Assembly (NCBI GenBank): GCA_016490735.1
Contig: JAEMWC010000076.1
Span: 1,267,001 to 1,331,000 of the forward strand
DNA length: 64,000 nucleotides
Origin: Pachyseris speciosa
Lineage: Eukaryota; Cnidaria; Anthozoa; Scleractinia; Pachyseridae
Direction of reading: 5' to 3'
How positions within the stretch are numbered: the stretch's first letter is position 1; each line of letters begins with the position of its first letter. Made by a program: the position numbers and the translations under genes. The notes under the pieces are model-generated. The model was not told the origin of the DNA. It searched no databases and saw nothing but the letters and a program-made list of their open reading frames with translations. Shown piece after piece: positions 32,907-42,449 of this stretch.

Positions 32907-32924
32907 TGGTGGCAGCGGTAAACT
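32907..32924 (+). promoter_or_regulatory. Primer-binding site (tRNA primer)
   Basis: TGGTGGCAGCGGTAAACT begins immediately at the 5' LTR edge, where minus-strand synthesis is primed in LTR elements. The TGG start fits a tRNA 3' CCA end. I cannot tell which tRNA is complementary. Confidence 0.6.
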
Positions 32925-32932
32925 GAGATAAC

Positions 32933-33060
32933 ATGGGGCAATTCAAGCCGCCGAGCCCGTTGTGTTTGGAAGTTAATTTAAGCGAGAACTGGAAGCGTTG
33001 GAGGCAACGTTTTGAGCTGTATTTAAAGGCGACAGAAGCCGATCAGAAGGCCGGGATGAA
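32933..33060 (+). pseudogene. Gag N-terminal fragment (gypsy)
   Basis: ATG at 32933, 26 bases past the LTR edge, opens MGQFKPPSPLCLEVNLSENW and continues with a helical retrotransposon-Gag start (WRQRFELYLKATEADQK). The frame then runs into foreign DNA near 33061 with no family resemblance. The missing middle resumes near 38050 (AILLHCVGEDGLEV, then NTFEFESEGDKKK). Gag would form the virus-like particle. The break is caused by insertion. Confidence 0.8.
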
Positions 33061-33080
33061 GAAATATTTACTATTCAATA

Positions 33081-33112
<32 letters not shown>

Positions 33113-33220
33113 CACTGATTGCAGTCTTTAAAGATGCTAAAACAACTGTGTCAGGAAAACGGGGTCGGTCCTTTTTGTCAGCAGGGAAATTCTCAGGGGC
33201 CTGAATATATGCTAAACGTG

Positions 33221-33296
33221 CTGCAATATTAAAAATAGGCTGCAATATTAAAAATATTGCAGTGTACAGGCTGCAATATTTTTAATATCGCAGCCT
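33221..33296. repeat. Short inverted repeat CTGCAATATT
   Basis: CTGCAATATTAAAAATA occurs twice in direct order and then inverted as TATTTTTAATATCGCAG and AATATTGCAG. The result is a small AT-rich cruciform-like cluster just inside the left TIR of the 4.86-kb element. Confidence 0.7.
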
Positions 33297-33352
33297 GTTT
33301 GTTTTATGACGCTTAGTATATATGGCTCTTTTAAAACGGCCTTGTTTTACGC

Positions 33353-34746
33353 CTAAAAAACGCCAATCTTTAAATACTTTAAGGACCCAGCGCCATTTCC
33401 TCCGACTGTTTTCAGCGGCCCAGCTTCTTCCAAATTCTTCCAACTCGGTTGTCCTAATAGGTTTCCCACAAAGCGCTCATCTGCAGCAAAATTAAACACC
33501 ACACATTACTAATAAAAATGCCATGGCGCGATTCTATTAAATCATGTATTAAAAGCAGGAAAATTAAACGGGCTAATAAAACTTACCCTCGTTCTCCAAA
33601 CCACCAGCTCGGTCATGATAAAACGCAGACTGCAGACTGCAGACCATGCAGACTGTGCAGACCGTGCAGACTGGGAAATTTTTGAATTGCTTTTTTTACA
33701 TTTGATTGAGGTGTTTATACTTTTTTCTTACTCTTTTGACACCACGTAACGTAATTTTATGAGGTTATTTCGAACTAATGTTACCTAGCAACAATTTTGA
33801 GGAAAATAAAACACAAACAGCGGGTCGAGATAAACTTTTGGCCTCTCATGCGAAAACATTCAAGTCAATCAATTCTAAGGGACTGATTTTGTGGTGACAA
33901 GTTGAATGTCAAGTGTAATCGAAGACTTTTTGTGATTTGAGGGCTGTGTATTTTATCGATCGAGCCAGCGTGAATTGAGATGAGTTGTGTTGTAACCTGT
34001 TAGTCGTCGAACCTGTGAGACAATTAAACAAAGTTCAGTAGCAAACCTATGAATTCATCCCTTTGTGATTTATTTTATGGGATACCGTAAACCAAGCGTT
34101 TCCCACACGGTATCCATTCTCACAGCTGAACGGCCAGTAAGCGAACAGATAAGAAACGGCAGCTGGACAAGCCGTTTGAAACAGATCGGTTGAAAGGCTG
34201 AACGAATGCAATATTGATCGAACGCCTAGGATCAAACCGCTAAACGGCAGAAGTAACATTTGACTGAACTGCAAAAGAAATTATGACGCTGTTCCTTCAC
34301 ACGCGTCGCTTCGCCATGTTCATCAGATCTATCGAGTCAGACGAATCCGATTTGCGATCTGTGGGAAAAAATATATCAGCCTTTCAAACCATGAGATTTT
34401 CCAACAAAAAGTGATTGGAGCCCCCGAAAACTTTTGAAAAATATAAAGCTGCACTCACGAAGTCGTTTTCAGTGTCACCAAAAGAGTAAGAAAAAAGCAT
34501 AAACACCTCAATCAAATGCAAATCAGAGTTAAAATAAGCAATAAAAAAAATTTCCAGTCTACATGGTCTGCTTGGTCTGCACAGTCTGCACGGTCTGCAG
34601 TCTGCAGTCTGCGTTTTATCATGACTGCCACCAGCTTTAAGTAAATCTTCGCCAGTATTTCGAGTTCGGTTTTGTTGTGTTCTAAAAATCGCCTCTTCAT
34701 CCTCGTCTGATGTCAAGCCATTGTCGTACACCTCTTTCTTGTCTTG
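33353..34746 (-). pseudogene. Unrecognised spliced ORF broken by a MULE-like insertion
   Basis: The minus-strand frame 34746-34628 encodes an acidic, polar segment (VYDNGLTSDEDEEAIFRTQQ). It would continue across the insertion at 33610-34627 into 33609-33587, ending at GAG G|GTAAGT. A 106-base intron with a good acceptor (TTTTGCTGCAG) leads in phase to 33480-33353 (ERFVGNLLGQPSWKNLEEAG and a TAG stop). The protein is not recognisable to me. It probably belongs to the surrounding 4.86-kb element. The insertion duplicated nine bases of this exon. Confidence 0.45.
33610..34627. mobile_element. MULE-like element, 1,018 bp, long TIRs, 9-bp TSD
   Basis: Terminal inverted repeats of roughly 140-160 bases start C(A/G)GTCATGATAAAACGC. 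They contain repeated GCAGACTGCAGAC / GCAGACCGTGCAGAC units and a TTTGATTGAGGTGTTTATAC block. CCACCAGCT flanks both sides (33601-33609 and 34628-34636). A 9-bp duplication with long TIRs fits Mutator-like elements. The interior (33750-34465) holds no transposase, so it is non-autonomous. Confidence 0.75.
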
Positions 34747-34955
34747 TCACAACCGAATGAAAAAGTTACTCTGCACGTGCAAATACCACGTTATATCTTA
34801 TTGTCTATGGTTTCCGCATGGTTCGCCGGAAAACAAAGATGAACAAAGAGATCTATTCAAATTATCATTAGTAGCAATTGTTCAGCAAACTGCTAGTTGG
34901 AAAACATCACATGCTCAAAAACAAACACAAAACACAAATCAACTATTAAAACTAA

Positions 34956-35330
34956 AGCCCCGGCTACACGTTCAAACATTGTTAGAAGAACACGTCCCAA
35001 CATTGTTGTAAGAACGCTTCTAACAATGTTGGATACGCATACAACATTGATGGAAACACGTCGCTTCGGGGTTTTAACTTCAACAATTATTAGGATCTCG
35101 GATTGGAGACTGGGCCCTTAACTCTGATTGGTCTTTGCAATACGACATTCTTGAAAGGGCGGCTACACGCTTCAACATTTGTTGTATGTTGGAGAAAATG
35201 TTTGATCGAATCAAAACATTCTTCCAACAAAAAATGTTGAACAAACGTCATCAAACATGCATGCTACACGTGCTAACATTGTTCGTCCAAAAAATGTTTT
35301 ATAACAATGTTTGAACGTGTAGCCGGGGCT
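34956..35330. mobile_element. PIF/Harbinger-like MITE, 375 bp, TAA target duplication
   Basis: The ends read AGCCCCGGCTACACGTTCAA and continue as matching inverted repeats for about 29 bases. TAA flanks both sides (34953-34955, 35331-35333). A three-base TAA/TTA duplication is the hallmark of PIF/Harbinger. The interior contains many imperfect CAACATTGTT / AACAATGTT motifs and no transposase. Confidence 0.75.
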
Positions 35331-35845
35331 TAAGGCATCTACAGTAAAAACGATGATAAGTGCGAAACGGACCGCATTTCTCAGACTGCAAGTTGTTTTG
35401 CAGTAGTTCAGAGACCTGCTTGTTGAAAAATGTTGAAAACAACAACACATACACCAAACGCAATCAGATGTTCAAACGCTACTGCTTTTATTGGGATGCA
35501 AGGCGTCTCAGTCACCAATAGACCTCTTCAAGGTTTTTTCCGCCATCTTGTAGGGGGTGCAAAAACATTGGGGCGAGCGCGCGGCCAAACATTAATAAAA
35601 ACAATGGCGGACGATGCGATCAACACGACGGCTGTCTTACCTTCGTCTTTAAAAGTTTGCTTTGAGAACAGAGGTAACGAGAATAACAAGTAAACAGTCT
35701 TTACTTGTCGGCTGAACGTGCAGGTGGGCCTCAAATAGTTTCTGATGCCCAGCCAAGGCGAGGAAGTCCTCGAGTACGCGGACTTCCTAAGCTTAACTGT
35801 AAGTTCGCTAAGTGATGTATTCCTATTATCTGAGAAATACTTCCC

Positions 35846-36281
35846 GTGATTGCTACACCTTCACATGCTTGGTGTACAGTCGGTTACTGTGATAATGACA
35901 AACTTTATCCCGATTATATTGTTAAAAGGTCTCACGTTGCGGAGCTGGTCTTTCACAAGTGGCTTAAAGACAAGAAAAATGGTGGAAGCAGGTGGCCAGG
36001 GCACGGGCGCGGAGGGCACTTATGTTTCCTTCAACCATTTTCCTGAGGGAAAATGAATGCCAAATAATCCCGAAACAGATTACCCTTCCTTGTTTATGAT
36101 GGTTTCTGAGCATTTCCAATTCAACACGCCAAAAAAGTGTAACGAAATCGACTACAGGTGTGGGAAAGGTCTCTCAACCCTAAACGTAAAAGGGGTTTTG
36201 AATCAGAAGACGAACTGTCGGAGATTTCAGACACCTGCGAAGATGACCCTACTGTTTATAAATTATATCAATACTGTTTGA
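35846..36281 (+). pseudogene. THAP-type zinc-finger fragment
   Basis: The frame reads WCTVGYCDNDKLYPDYIVKR, then SHVAELVFHKWLKDKKNGG with a Trp soon after: C-x4-C, an FHxW/F core and the basic spacing of a C2CH THAP finger. The C-terminal CxxH appears as SFNHFPEGK in the adjacent frame, so the third Cys is lost and a frameshift is present. The following segment (NPETDYPSLFMMVSEHF) is in frame with that second part. THAP fingers bind DNA in transposases and host proteins. This copy is non-functional. Confidence 0.6.
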
Positions 36282-36285
36282 GCAT

Positions 36286-37480
36286 TTAACTAGAGAATCT
36301 GACGTTAGGGTGGTCTGCCCTTATGAACAAGGCACATTCTTTTAGCCCATCAAGACGGTCAAGACCTCCTTCATGCTGATAGGCTACCTTAGCCATGAAA
36401 GCTTTGATGGCCTCTTTCTCTACCACATGGTAGCGGGCATAACCTCTTAAATCTACCAAAGCAAAGATTGAGCCCAAGCATTAGCAGCCATGGACAGCTG
36501 TTTCGGCCTTCTTAGGCCTCAGCAGCATGGCATAGCTAACACCCAGGCTCAAGTACCCACATACAAGGATACCTCACAAATTAATGTGAGTGCCCTTAGA
36601 GTGGCTTCAGCTTACCAGATCACATTAATTTGTAGGTATCCTCGTCACTTCAGCCACATCCCACAAGCTTTACGTTTTCCCCTCTTTTTGTTCCCTTGTT
36701 CCATCCTTCCGGAACACTCGTACAAGCTGGTGAAATGTAGTTTCTTAAAGGCATAGTTTACTTTATAAAGTAAAGCAATGACGTGGTTGCATGCTTCTCC
36801 TGACCGTGCTATGCAAGTGCTCCATGATGTAACAATCCTACTGTCACTCATAGGTCCTTCAGTACAAATCCATACTTCATGCGGATCATCCCCGAATCCT
36901 TTGTGAGGGGCAGACTTTTCCTTTTAAAAATGTCAGTTTACTGTTCACAGGGCATTTCGCTAAATAAACAGTATCAACGAAACCACTCCTCCAGTAGGAG
37001 TAGGCCTTCTGATCCTTACAGACCCCAATATAGTCCACATCCACAGCCGGCTTTTTTTTTTTCGTAAAATGTAAAAACTGAACAGTTTACATCATCGATT
37101 TCAGGCCATTCATGAATATTGTTTTGCCATGTTTCAGCAGATAAGGAGTTCGGATCTGTAACAATTTCGTGGCGCGAAAGTCTTGAATTGTACTCGAGTT
37201 TTAGGTTTGAATAAATTTCTTGATCAGAAAACTTCTTTGGAACATTGAGCTCATATGCACTGAATGTCCGAGCAACGAGATCGGTTTTTTTGTCAGTTAT
37301 ATTCTGGGTTTTTATCAAGAATTGTAGTAAGAGGAGAATAGTGTGAAGTAACAGGAGACTATTATGAAAAGGCAAAGTTCTTTCAGGGAGCAAGTGAAAT
37401 TTAGAAGGAGAATTCTGCGTAGTAGCTGGAGAATTCTCGGACCTCTGATGCCTAATGAACACCCTGCAGTTTAACACCAC
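36286..37480 (-). pseudogene. SWIM-type zinc-finger protein relics
   Basis: The minus-strand segment 36851-36645 contains WSTCIARSGEACNHVIALLY, matching the CxC-xn-CxH SWIM finger except that the first Cys is Ser. Upstream, 37480-37016 has an open 154-residue frame with a plausible acidic segment (ELNVPKKFSDQEIYSNLKLE). Downstream, 36477-36286 reads DLRGYARYHVVEKEAIKAFM to a stop. A hairpin insertion (36566-36642) divides the last two. SWIM fingers are common in transposon-associated proteins (MULE transposases, YqaJ-type proteins). Which one this was is not clear. Confidence 0.45.
36566..36642. repeat. 77-bp hairpin MITE
   Basis: AGGATACCTCACAAATTAATGTGA is mirrored by TCACATTAATTTGTAGGTATCCT around a ~30-base loop (whole arms within the feature). 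It interrupts the SWIM relic. Confidence 0.7.
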
Positions 37481-37921
37481 AAAGAGCCAGAAAATCCTTC
37501 AACGAACTTACAGTTAAGCTTAGAAAGTCCGCGTACTCGAGGACTTCCTCGCCTTGGCTGGGCATCAGAAACTATTTGAGGCCCACCTTCACGTTCAGCC
37601 GACAAGTAAAGACTGTTTACTTGTTATTCTCGTTACCTCTGTTCTCAAAGCAGGCTTTTAAAGACGAAGGTAGGACAGCCGTCGTGTTGATCGCATCGTC
37701 CGCCATTGTTTTGAATGCTTGGCCGCGCGCTCGCCCCAATGTTTTTGCACCCCCTACAAGATGGCGGAAAAAACCTTGAAGAGGTCTATTCCCAGTTGAG
37801 CTAATCAACAAGTGCTAATAATATTCTTTTGTGCGATCAGGAACAAAGCTGAAGAGGCGCCTGCAATCAGTGATTTAGTGCAGAGAAAGAACAATGGCAC
37901 TGGGTATTGAATAGTAAATAT

Positions 37922-38040
37922 GTTAGATAGTTACTTCGGCCGACAGCAATATGTGATATATTGCAGTCAGCTTCGGGCTACGCCCTCAGCTGACTGCAGA
38001 ATATCACATATTGCTGCCAGCCTCAGTAACTATCTAATAC
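37922..38040. repeat. ~119-bp foldback adjoining the 4.86-kb element
   Basis: The arms GTTAGATAGTTACT ... CAGCAATATGTGATAT ... GCAGTCAGCT fold over the centre TCGGGCTACGCCCTC. It abuts the right TIR at 37920 and precedes resumed gag coding sense at about 38050. Confidence 0.8.
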
Positions 38041-38140
38041 ATATGAATCGCCATTTTGCTGCATTGCGTCGGAGAAGACGGCCTAGAAGTACTTTAATAC
38101 CTTCGAATTTGAAAGTGAGGGGGATAAGAAAAAGGTTGAC

Positions 38141-39283
38141 GTGGTGCTGAAGAAATTTGAGGATTATTGTAGTCCACGAAAAAACACTTTGTTTGAACGA
38201 TACAAATTCTGGAATCGAAGTCAACAAGAGGGAGAATCAGTTGATCAATTTGTCACGGAGCTTAAGAGGATGATCAAGAACTGTGAGTACACTGAATCAA
38301 CTGATACGATGGTCCGTGGTCGTTTAGTGTTTGGAATTAGAGATGCCAAAGTGCAGAGCCAGTTATTGCGTATAGATGTAGACAAGTTGACCCTGGAGAA
38401 AGCCTTATCTCACTGCCGTGCAGCTGAAGTGACGGAGACTCAGCTAAAAGAAATGAGAATTGCGTCGCCCGAAAAACAAGTTTTAGCTGTTTCGACTGGC
38501 TCTAAACATGAGAGCTCAGGGCACAAATCCGAAGGATCTCCCTTTAGCTTCCAAAGGTGCGGCGGTAAACATCTCCCAAGGCAGTGCCCGGCTTTTGGCA
38601 AAACATGTTTTGTGTGTGATGGAAGAAATAATTTCGCTAAAATGTGCAGCCAGCGCACCAGGAAAGTGCACACAGTCACCCCGTTGTTTGCCGCAGCGGA
38701 AAGCCCCACTCAGAACACAGGTAATGATGGATTAGCGGATACCGAGCTTTTTGTTGGAGAGCTGGAGATAAATTCGGCTAATGGGAAAGCCTGGTACAGC
38801 AAGATGAAAGTTGGTGGAGAACTTGTTGATTTTAAGTTGGACACTGGAGCTGAAGCCAACATAATACCCTGTCAAATGTATGACCGTCTACACCTACATG
38901 GAAACCTGGAGCAAACCAGTGAAATATTGTCATCGTATGGGAATCACAAGGTCGTTCCACGGGACAAAGTCACTCTTAGCTGCAGCATGAAGGATAAAAC
39001 ACACAGTTTGGTTTTCTACGTGGTCGATGTAGCTAATGTACCTATTCTTGGCCTGGAAGCATGCACAAAGTTTGGTCTTGTAAAGAAAGTTGACAGCCTG
39101 ACAGAAACTGTGTATTCTAAGGAGATAGTGTTACGTGAATACAAGGATGTGTTTGAGGGCCTTGGATGTATGACCCAAGAGTATCATATTGAGATACAAC
39201 CAGATGCTACTCCAGTGGTACACCCTCCTCGTAGAGTTCCGTTTAGCCTTCATGGTAAACGAAGGAAACTCTGGATCGCATAG
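38141..39283 (+). pseudogene. Gag C-terminal part, zinc knuckles and aspartic protease (gypsy)
   Basis: Gag coding sense resumes at about 38050 upstream of this frame (ILLHCVGEDGLEV), separated by a frameshift near 38095. The frame then gives helical Gag (FERYKFWNRSQQEGESVDQF). Around residues 136-168 are two degenerate CCHC knuckles: the first lacks its leading Cys, and the second has Asn for His. Residues 234-237 are DTGA, the retropepsin active site. The frame runs into the RT linker and ends at 39283 through a one-base shift near 39260. Protease would process the polyprotein. Confidence 0.88.
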
Positions 39284-39294
39284 AGAAAAACGGT

Positions 39295-40221
39295 GTGATT
39301 GCCAAGGTGGACAAGCCTACGGACTGGGTCAACAGTCTCGTGATTGCTGAGAAGAAAGATGGATCCCTCCGCTTGTGTTTGGACCTGAGAGAGCTGAATA
39401 AAGTCATTAAACGTCAGCATTACAAAATCCCCACTGCTGAGGAAGTTGCTTCAAAGTTGAGTAGCAAAAGTGTGTTCTCTATCCTCGACGAGAAAGATGG
39501 GTTCTGGCAAATTCCATTCGATAAAGTAAGCTCATTTCTCTGCACCTTTAACTCTCCTTTCGGGAGGTATCACTTTTTGAGGTGCCCATTTGAAATTAGT
39601 TCAGCTCCTGAGGTTTTTCAAAAACGCAATGACCAGCCGTTCGGGGATATCGAGGGAGTGCATGTGGTCTTTGATGACCTGATCATTGGTGGGAAGGATG
39701 ATGCTGAGCATGATGGGATACTTAAGCAAGTCTTGGACCGTGCGCGCGCAAACAATGTCAAATTCAACCCTGACAAGTTCCAGTTTCAGGTGCCTGAAGT
39801 TAAGTATATTGGCCAGGTGGTGTCTTCACAGGGGTTAAAACCTGACCCAGACAAGGTCAAAGCGATCACTGAGTATCCTCAGCCCCAGACCAAGGAGGAT
39901 CTCCGCAGTTTTCTTGGATTAGTTAACTACCTTGGTGAGTTTGTTTCCAACTTATCAGCGGTATCTGAGCCTCTCCGAATCCTCCTCAAGAATGACATAA
40001 CATGGCACTGGTTAACTGTGCAAGAGAAAGCATTCCAAGAAATCAAGCGTTTGCTAACCTGTGCACCTGTTTTGAAGCTTTTTGATGTCCACAAAGAGGT
40101 GGTGATTGAAACTGACGCATCAAAAGATGGGCTGGGAGCTTGTTTGCTTCAAGAGGGTCACCCAGTGGCTTATGCGTCGCGATCGTTGACGGCGTCAGTC
40201 GGCGATAGTTTTTGCGTGTGA
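39295..40221 (+). pseudogene. Reverse transcriptase and RNase H start (gypsy)
   Basis: The coding phase begins a little upstream (about 39262, ETLDRIEKNGVIAKV) in this same frame. Motifs in order: KKDGSLRLCLDLRELNKVIK, SILDEKDGFWQI with the first catalytic Asp, then VVFDDLIIGG around residue 127 as the polymerase box. Next come YIGQVVSSQGLKPDPDKVKA and, in RNase H, ETDASKDGLGACLLQ. The frame stops at 40221 where a small deletion and shift remove the middle of RNase H (between SLTAS and IVFACEKF). It would reverse transcribe the element RNA. Confidence 0.9.
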
Positions 40222-40726
40222 AAAGTTCAATCAGTATGTCTGTGGCCAACCAGTGAAGGTAGTTACAGATCATAAGCCCTTGGAAACACTCACAAAGAAG
40301 AATATTAACCAGGTTTCACCAAGGCTTCAGAGGATGCTGTTAAGACTTCAGAGGTATTCCTTACATGTTACATACAGGCCTGGACCTAAAATTCCTGTCC
40401 CAGATGCCTTATCCCGTGCTTATCTGTTGAGTGAGTCTGTTAATGAAGATCTTCAGTCTGACATGGAAGTCTTGGTGCATAGCCTTGTGAAGAATTTGCC
40501 CATGAGTGCAGCCTCTAAGTCACAGATTCAAATAGCCACTGCAGAGGATGATTGCCTGGTTATGTTGCAACAATTAGCGCAGTCTGGCTGGCCATCAGAC
40601 AGAAGAACAGTTCCAGATAGAGTTCGCCACTACTGGAATGTCAGAGATCGTGTGCATGAAGCAGAGGGCCTTATGTTTCTAGGAGAGAAACTGATAGTCC
40701 CGGCCGTTTTACGAAAGAAATGCTGA
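40206..40726 (+). pseudogene. RNase H C-terminal part and RH-integrase connector (gypsy)
   Basis: After the lesion the frame reads IVFACEKFNQYVCGQPVKV, then VTDHKPLETLTKKN, SPRLQRMLLRLQRYSLHVTY and the RPGPKIPVPDALSR end of RNase H. It then continues through a connector region to VPAVLRKK, where a shift near 40712 passes into the integrase frame. Between this and the previous piece about a dozen residues of RNase H appear to be missing. Confidence 0.85.
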
Positions 40727-41685
40727 ATTTGGTACATGAGAGTCATCAAGGGATAGAGAAGAGCAAAGCCCGTGCCCGTGAAGTGATGTACTGGCCAGGT
40801 ATGGCCAGAGACATTAAGGATACAGTGACCCGCTGTAGTAAGTGTGCTGCGTGGCGTAGAAATAATCAGAAGGAGCCTCTTATCCCGCACGAAGTCCCTA
40901 CTCGTCCGTGGCAAAAACTTGGAGCCGACTTGTTTGATTTTAAAGGGCAGAATTACCTGTGTGTCGTGGATTACTACTCCAAGTTTCCTGAAATCAGTCT
41001 GCTCCCAACCAAGACAGCCACCTCAGTCATAACTCATTTAAAGTTAATTTTTGCGAGACATGGGATACCTGACGAATTGGTGGCGGATAATATGCTGTTT
41101 GCAAGCCGTGAACTACAAAATTTTGCATCCTCCTGGGGTTTTAAGATTGCCAATTCCAGTCCTCGTTCTCCTCAATCTCATGGAATGAGTGAGAAGACCA
41201 TAGGGACTATCAAACAACTGTTGAGGAAAGCGGAGGACCCTTACATTGCATTGTTAGAATACCGGAATACCCCTGTCACAGGTATTGGCCTTTCGCCCGC
41301 ACAGATGTTAAACAGTCGGAGACTGAAGTCTAAATTACCGACCACAGCAGAACTTCTTCAACCTTGGGTGGCTTTGGGTGCACGTGAAAGACTACTGGCA
41401 GCTCAGCAAAAGCAGAAGTTTTATTACGATCGTCAAGCAAAGTCATTAAAGGGACTGGAGATAGAAGATGATGTCAGGGTGAGAGATAATGCATCTTGGG
41501 TTCCTGCTGTCGCCAGCAATGTTTGGCCTACCCCTCTATCCTATGTGGTGCAAACCGACTCAGGCGTCACATTGCGAAGGAACAGGAGGCATCTACTTAA
41601 AGGAGCTAAGTCCAGTTCATCAGTGGAGAGTGACGAGGAAGCCACTACATCAGGCGCAGCAGCTCCCACACCCATTAGGTTTTAA
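40720..41685 (+). pseudogene. Integrase with HHCC zinc finger (gypsy)
   Basis: The N-terminal finger is present: HESHQG ... CSKCAAW. The catalytic core shows GADLFDF (first Asp), VADNMLFAS (second Asp; usually S-D-N-G, so the following Gly is Met), and GMSEKTIGTIKQ (Glu). The tail includes TPVTGIGLSPAQMLNSRRLK. No chromodomain was recognised. The frame continues to a stop at 41685 with no internal stop of its own, making this the best-preserved domain. It would insert the cDNA into chromosomes. It is disconnected from its polyprotein by upstream lesions. Confidence 0.88.
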
Positions 41686-41931
41686 TTACCTAGTGACCCA
41701 GAGAAGGTCCGTACATCCCCAGAACGTCCCACCGCCAACTGAGAAGAGACTGCTGACCACAAGGAGTGGTCGAACTGTCAAGCCTCCTGATAGGCTTGAT
41801 TTGTAAATATTCTGCCTATGTTCAAATTAGAGTGACTTGACTGGGTGTCCATTTTCAAAGCGGACATTGTGAAGTGATTATACTTTAAAGTCCTTATCTC
41901 CCCTAGGTTTTAGTTTCTTTCTGTGGGAAGG
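41686..41931 (+). other. gypsy 3' non-coding region with purine tract
   Basis: No gene. CTGTGGGAAGG at 41921-41931, directly abutting the 3' LTR, is the likely polypurine tract used to prime plus-strand DNA. Confidence 0.6.
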
Positions 41932-42041
41932 TGTCACATATTGTAGTCGTACTTCCGGTCACGTGATTTTCCATGTGCTCCTGGTCGAGTAAGAGCGGCC
42001 ATGTTAGCTAGTGTTGTTGCGTTAGTTAAATAAACATGACA
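41932..42041 (+). repeat. 3' LTR of the gypsy element
   Basis: 110 bases with the same TG...CA ends as the 5' LTR. It differs from it at six positions, suggesting substantial time since insertion. It is followed by GTTTA, matching the 5' flank. Confidence 0.93.
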
Positions 42042-42206
42042 GTTTACTTTCAGGATGCCGACAGAAATGAATTGGCTAGTCCAACAAAACAACTTTTTTT
42101 GCGGAGCTGAGGAGCTCGAGGATCCGATCAAAATCTGTCCGTTATCTATTGATTTATTGTGGACTTAGCTAAGAATCGAAGAACCTTTATTTATTGAGTA
42201 AATTAC

Positions 42207-42356
42207 CTGGGGAAGGCGTTAATGTTTGTTGCCGATTTCTTTCACCTTCAATTCGTGAAAACGATCTTACACTGTCTTGTGGAATATTGACAAGAAGGGT
42301 AAAAAATTTCCCCATGGCAACAGAGCAGAAAAGACAAATAAACACGATAATTATAT
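42207..42356 (-). CDS. Candidate transmembrane exon of a single-pass receptor
   Basis: A 150-base exon-like block follows AG (TTATTACTGAAAG) and ends at CCCCAG|GTAATT; both borders are phase 1. It encodes IIIVFICLFCSVAMGKFFTL, a plausible membrane segment, then SVRSFSRIEGERNRQQTLTP. The phase and layout match the TM exon at 19393-19262. No partner exons are identified nearby on this strand, and the gypsy element lies immediately downstream. It may be part of a gene with long introns, or chance. Confidence 0.25.
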
Positions 42357-42449
42357 CTTTCAGTAATAACACGAGATAACATGAGAAAAGTCGTTGGAAC
42401 ACAACTATAAATTGTATGGCACTTGCCGAGTAGTGACCACACAGTAAAA

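Larger units (their letters stand above)
35517..37790. mobile_element. 2.27-kb element with ~290-bp TIRs carrying THAP and SWIM relics
   Basis: 35517-35807 recurs inverted at 37503-37790, beginning AATAGACCTCTTCAAGGTTT at each end with only scattered differences. Each TIR contains an inward-facing ATG frame (MADDAINTTAVLPSSLK, 29 codons). Between them lie a plus-strand THAP-type zinc finger and minus-strand SWIM-type coding traces, all broken. An 80-bp hairpin (36566-36642) sits inside. I see no clear target duplication. THAP domains occur in P and Kolobok transposases, but no catalytic core is visible here. Confidence 0.7.
33065..37920. mobile_element. 4.86-kb DNA element with 60-bp TIRs inside gypsy gag
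   Basis: 33065-33124 (TATTTACTATTCAATACCCA ... ACTGATTGCAG) recurs inverted at 37861-37920 with one mismatch in 60. Everything between is foreign to gag. It contains a spliced minus-strand coding trace (33353-34746), a MULE-like insertion, a Harbinger-like MITE and a 2.27-kb THAP/SWIM element. ATGAA precedes the left junction and also lies just after the hairpin at the right (38043-38047), a tentative target duplication for the composite. The superfamily is not determinable by eye. Confidence 0.7.
32797..42041 (+). mobile_element. Ty3/gypsy LTR retrotransposon with 110-bp LTRs, gag split by nested insertions
   Basis: Two 110-base LTRs (32797-32906 and 41932-42041) start TGTCACATATTG and end AACATGACA. 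They differ at 6 of 110 aligned positions. GTTTA flanks both ends (32792-32796, 42042-42046), the expected 5-bp target duplication. A primer-binding-like TGGTGGCAGCGGT follows the 5' LTR, and a purine-rich tract precedes the 3' LTR. The domain order gag, CCHC, protease (DTGA), RT, RNase H, zinc-finger integrase is that of Ty3/gypsy. About 5 kb of other transposons divides gag between 33060 and about 38050. Several frameshifts show the copy is dead. Confidence 0.92.

Noticed and set aside
34897..35121. Plus-strand frame over the Harbinger-like MITE
   Set aside because: Entirely repeat sequence (AACATTGTT units); the frame is a by-product.
41489..41806. Second plus-strand frame at the gypsy 3' end
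   Set aside because: Mostly overlaps the integrase frame, which has family motifs; only the last codons beyond 41685 might be a shifted tail.
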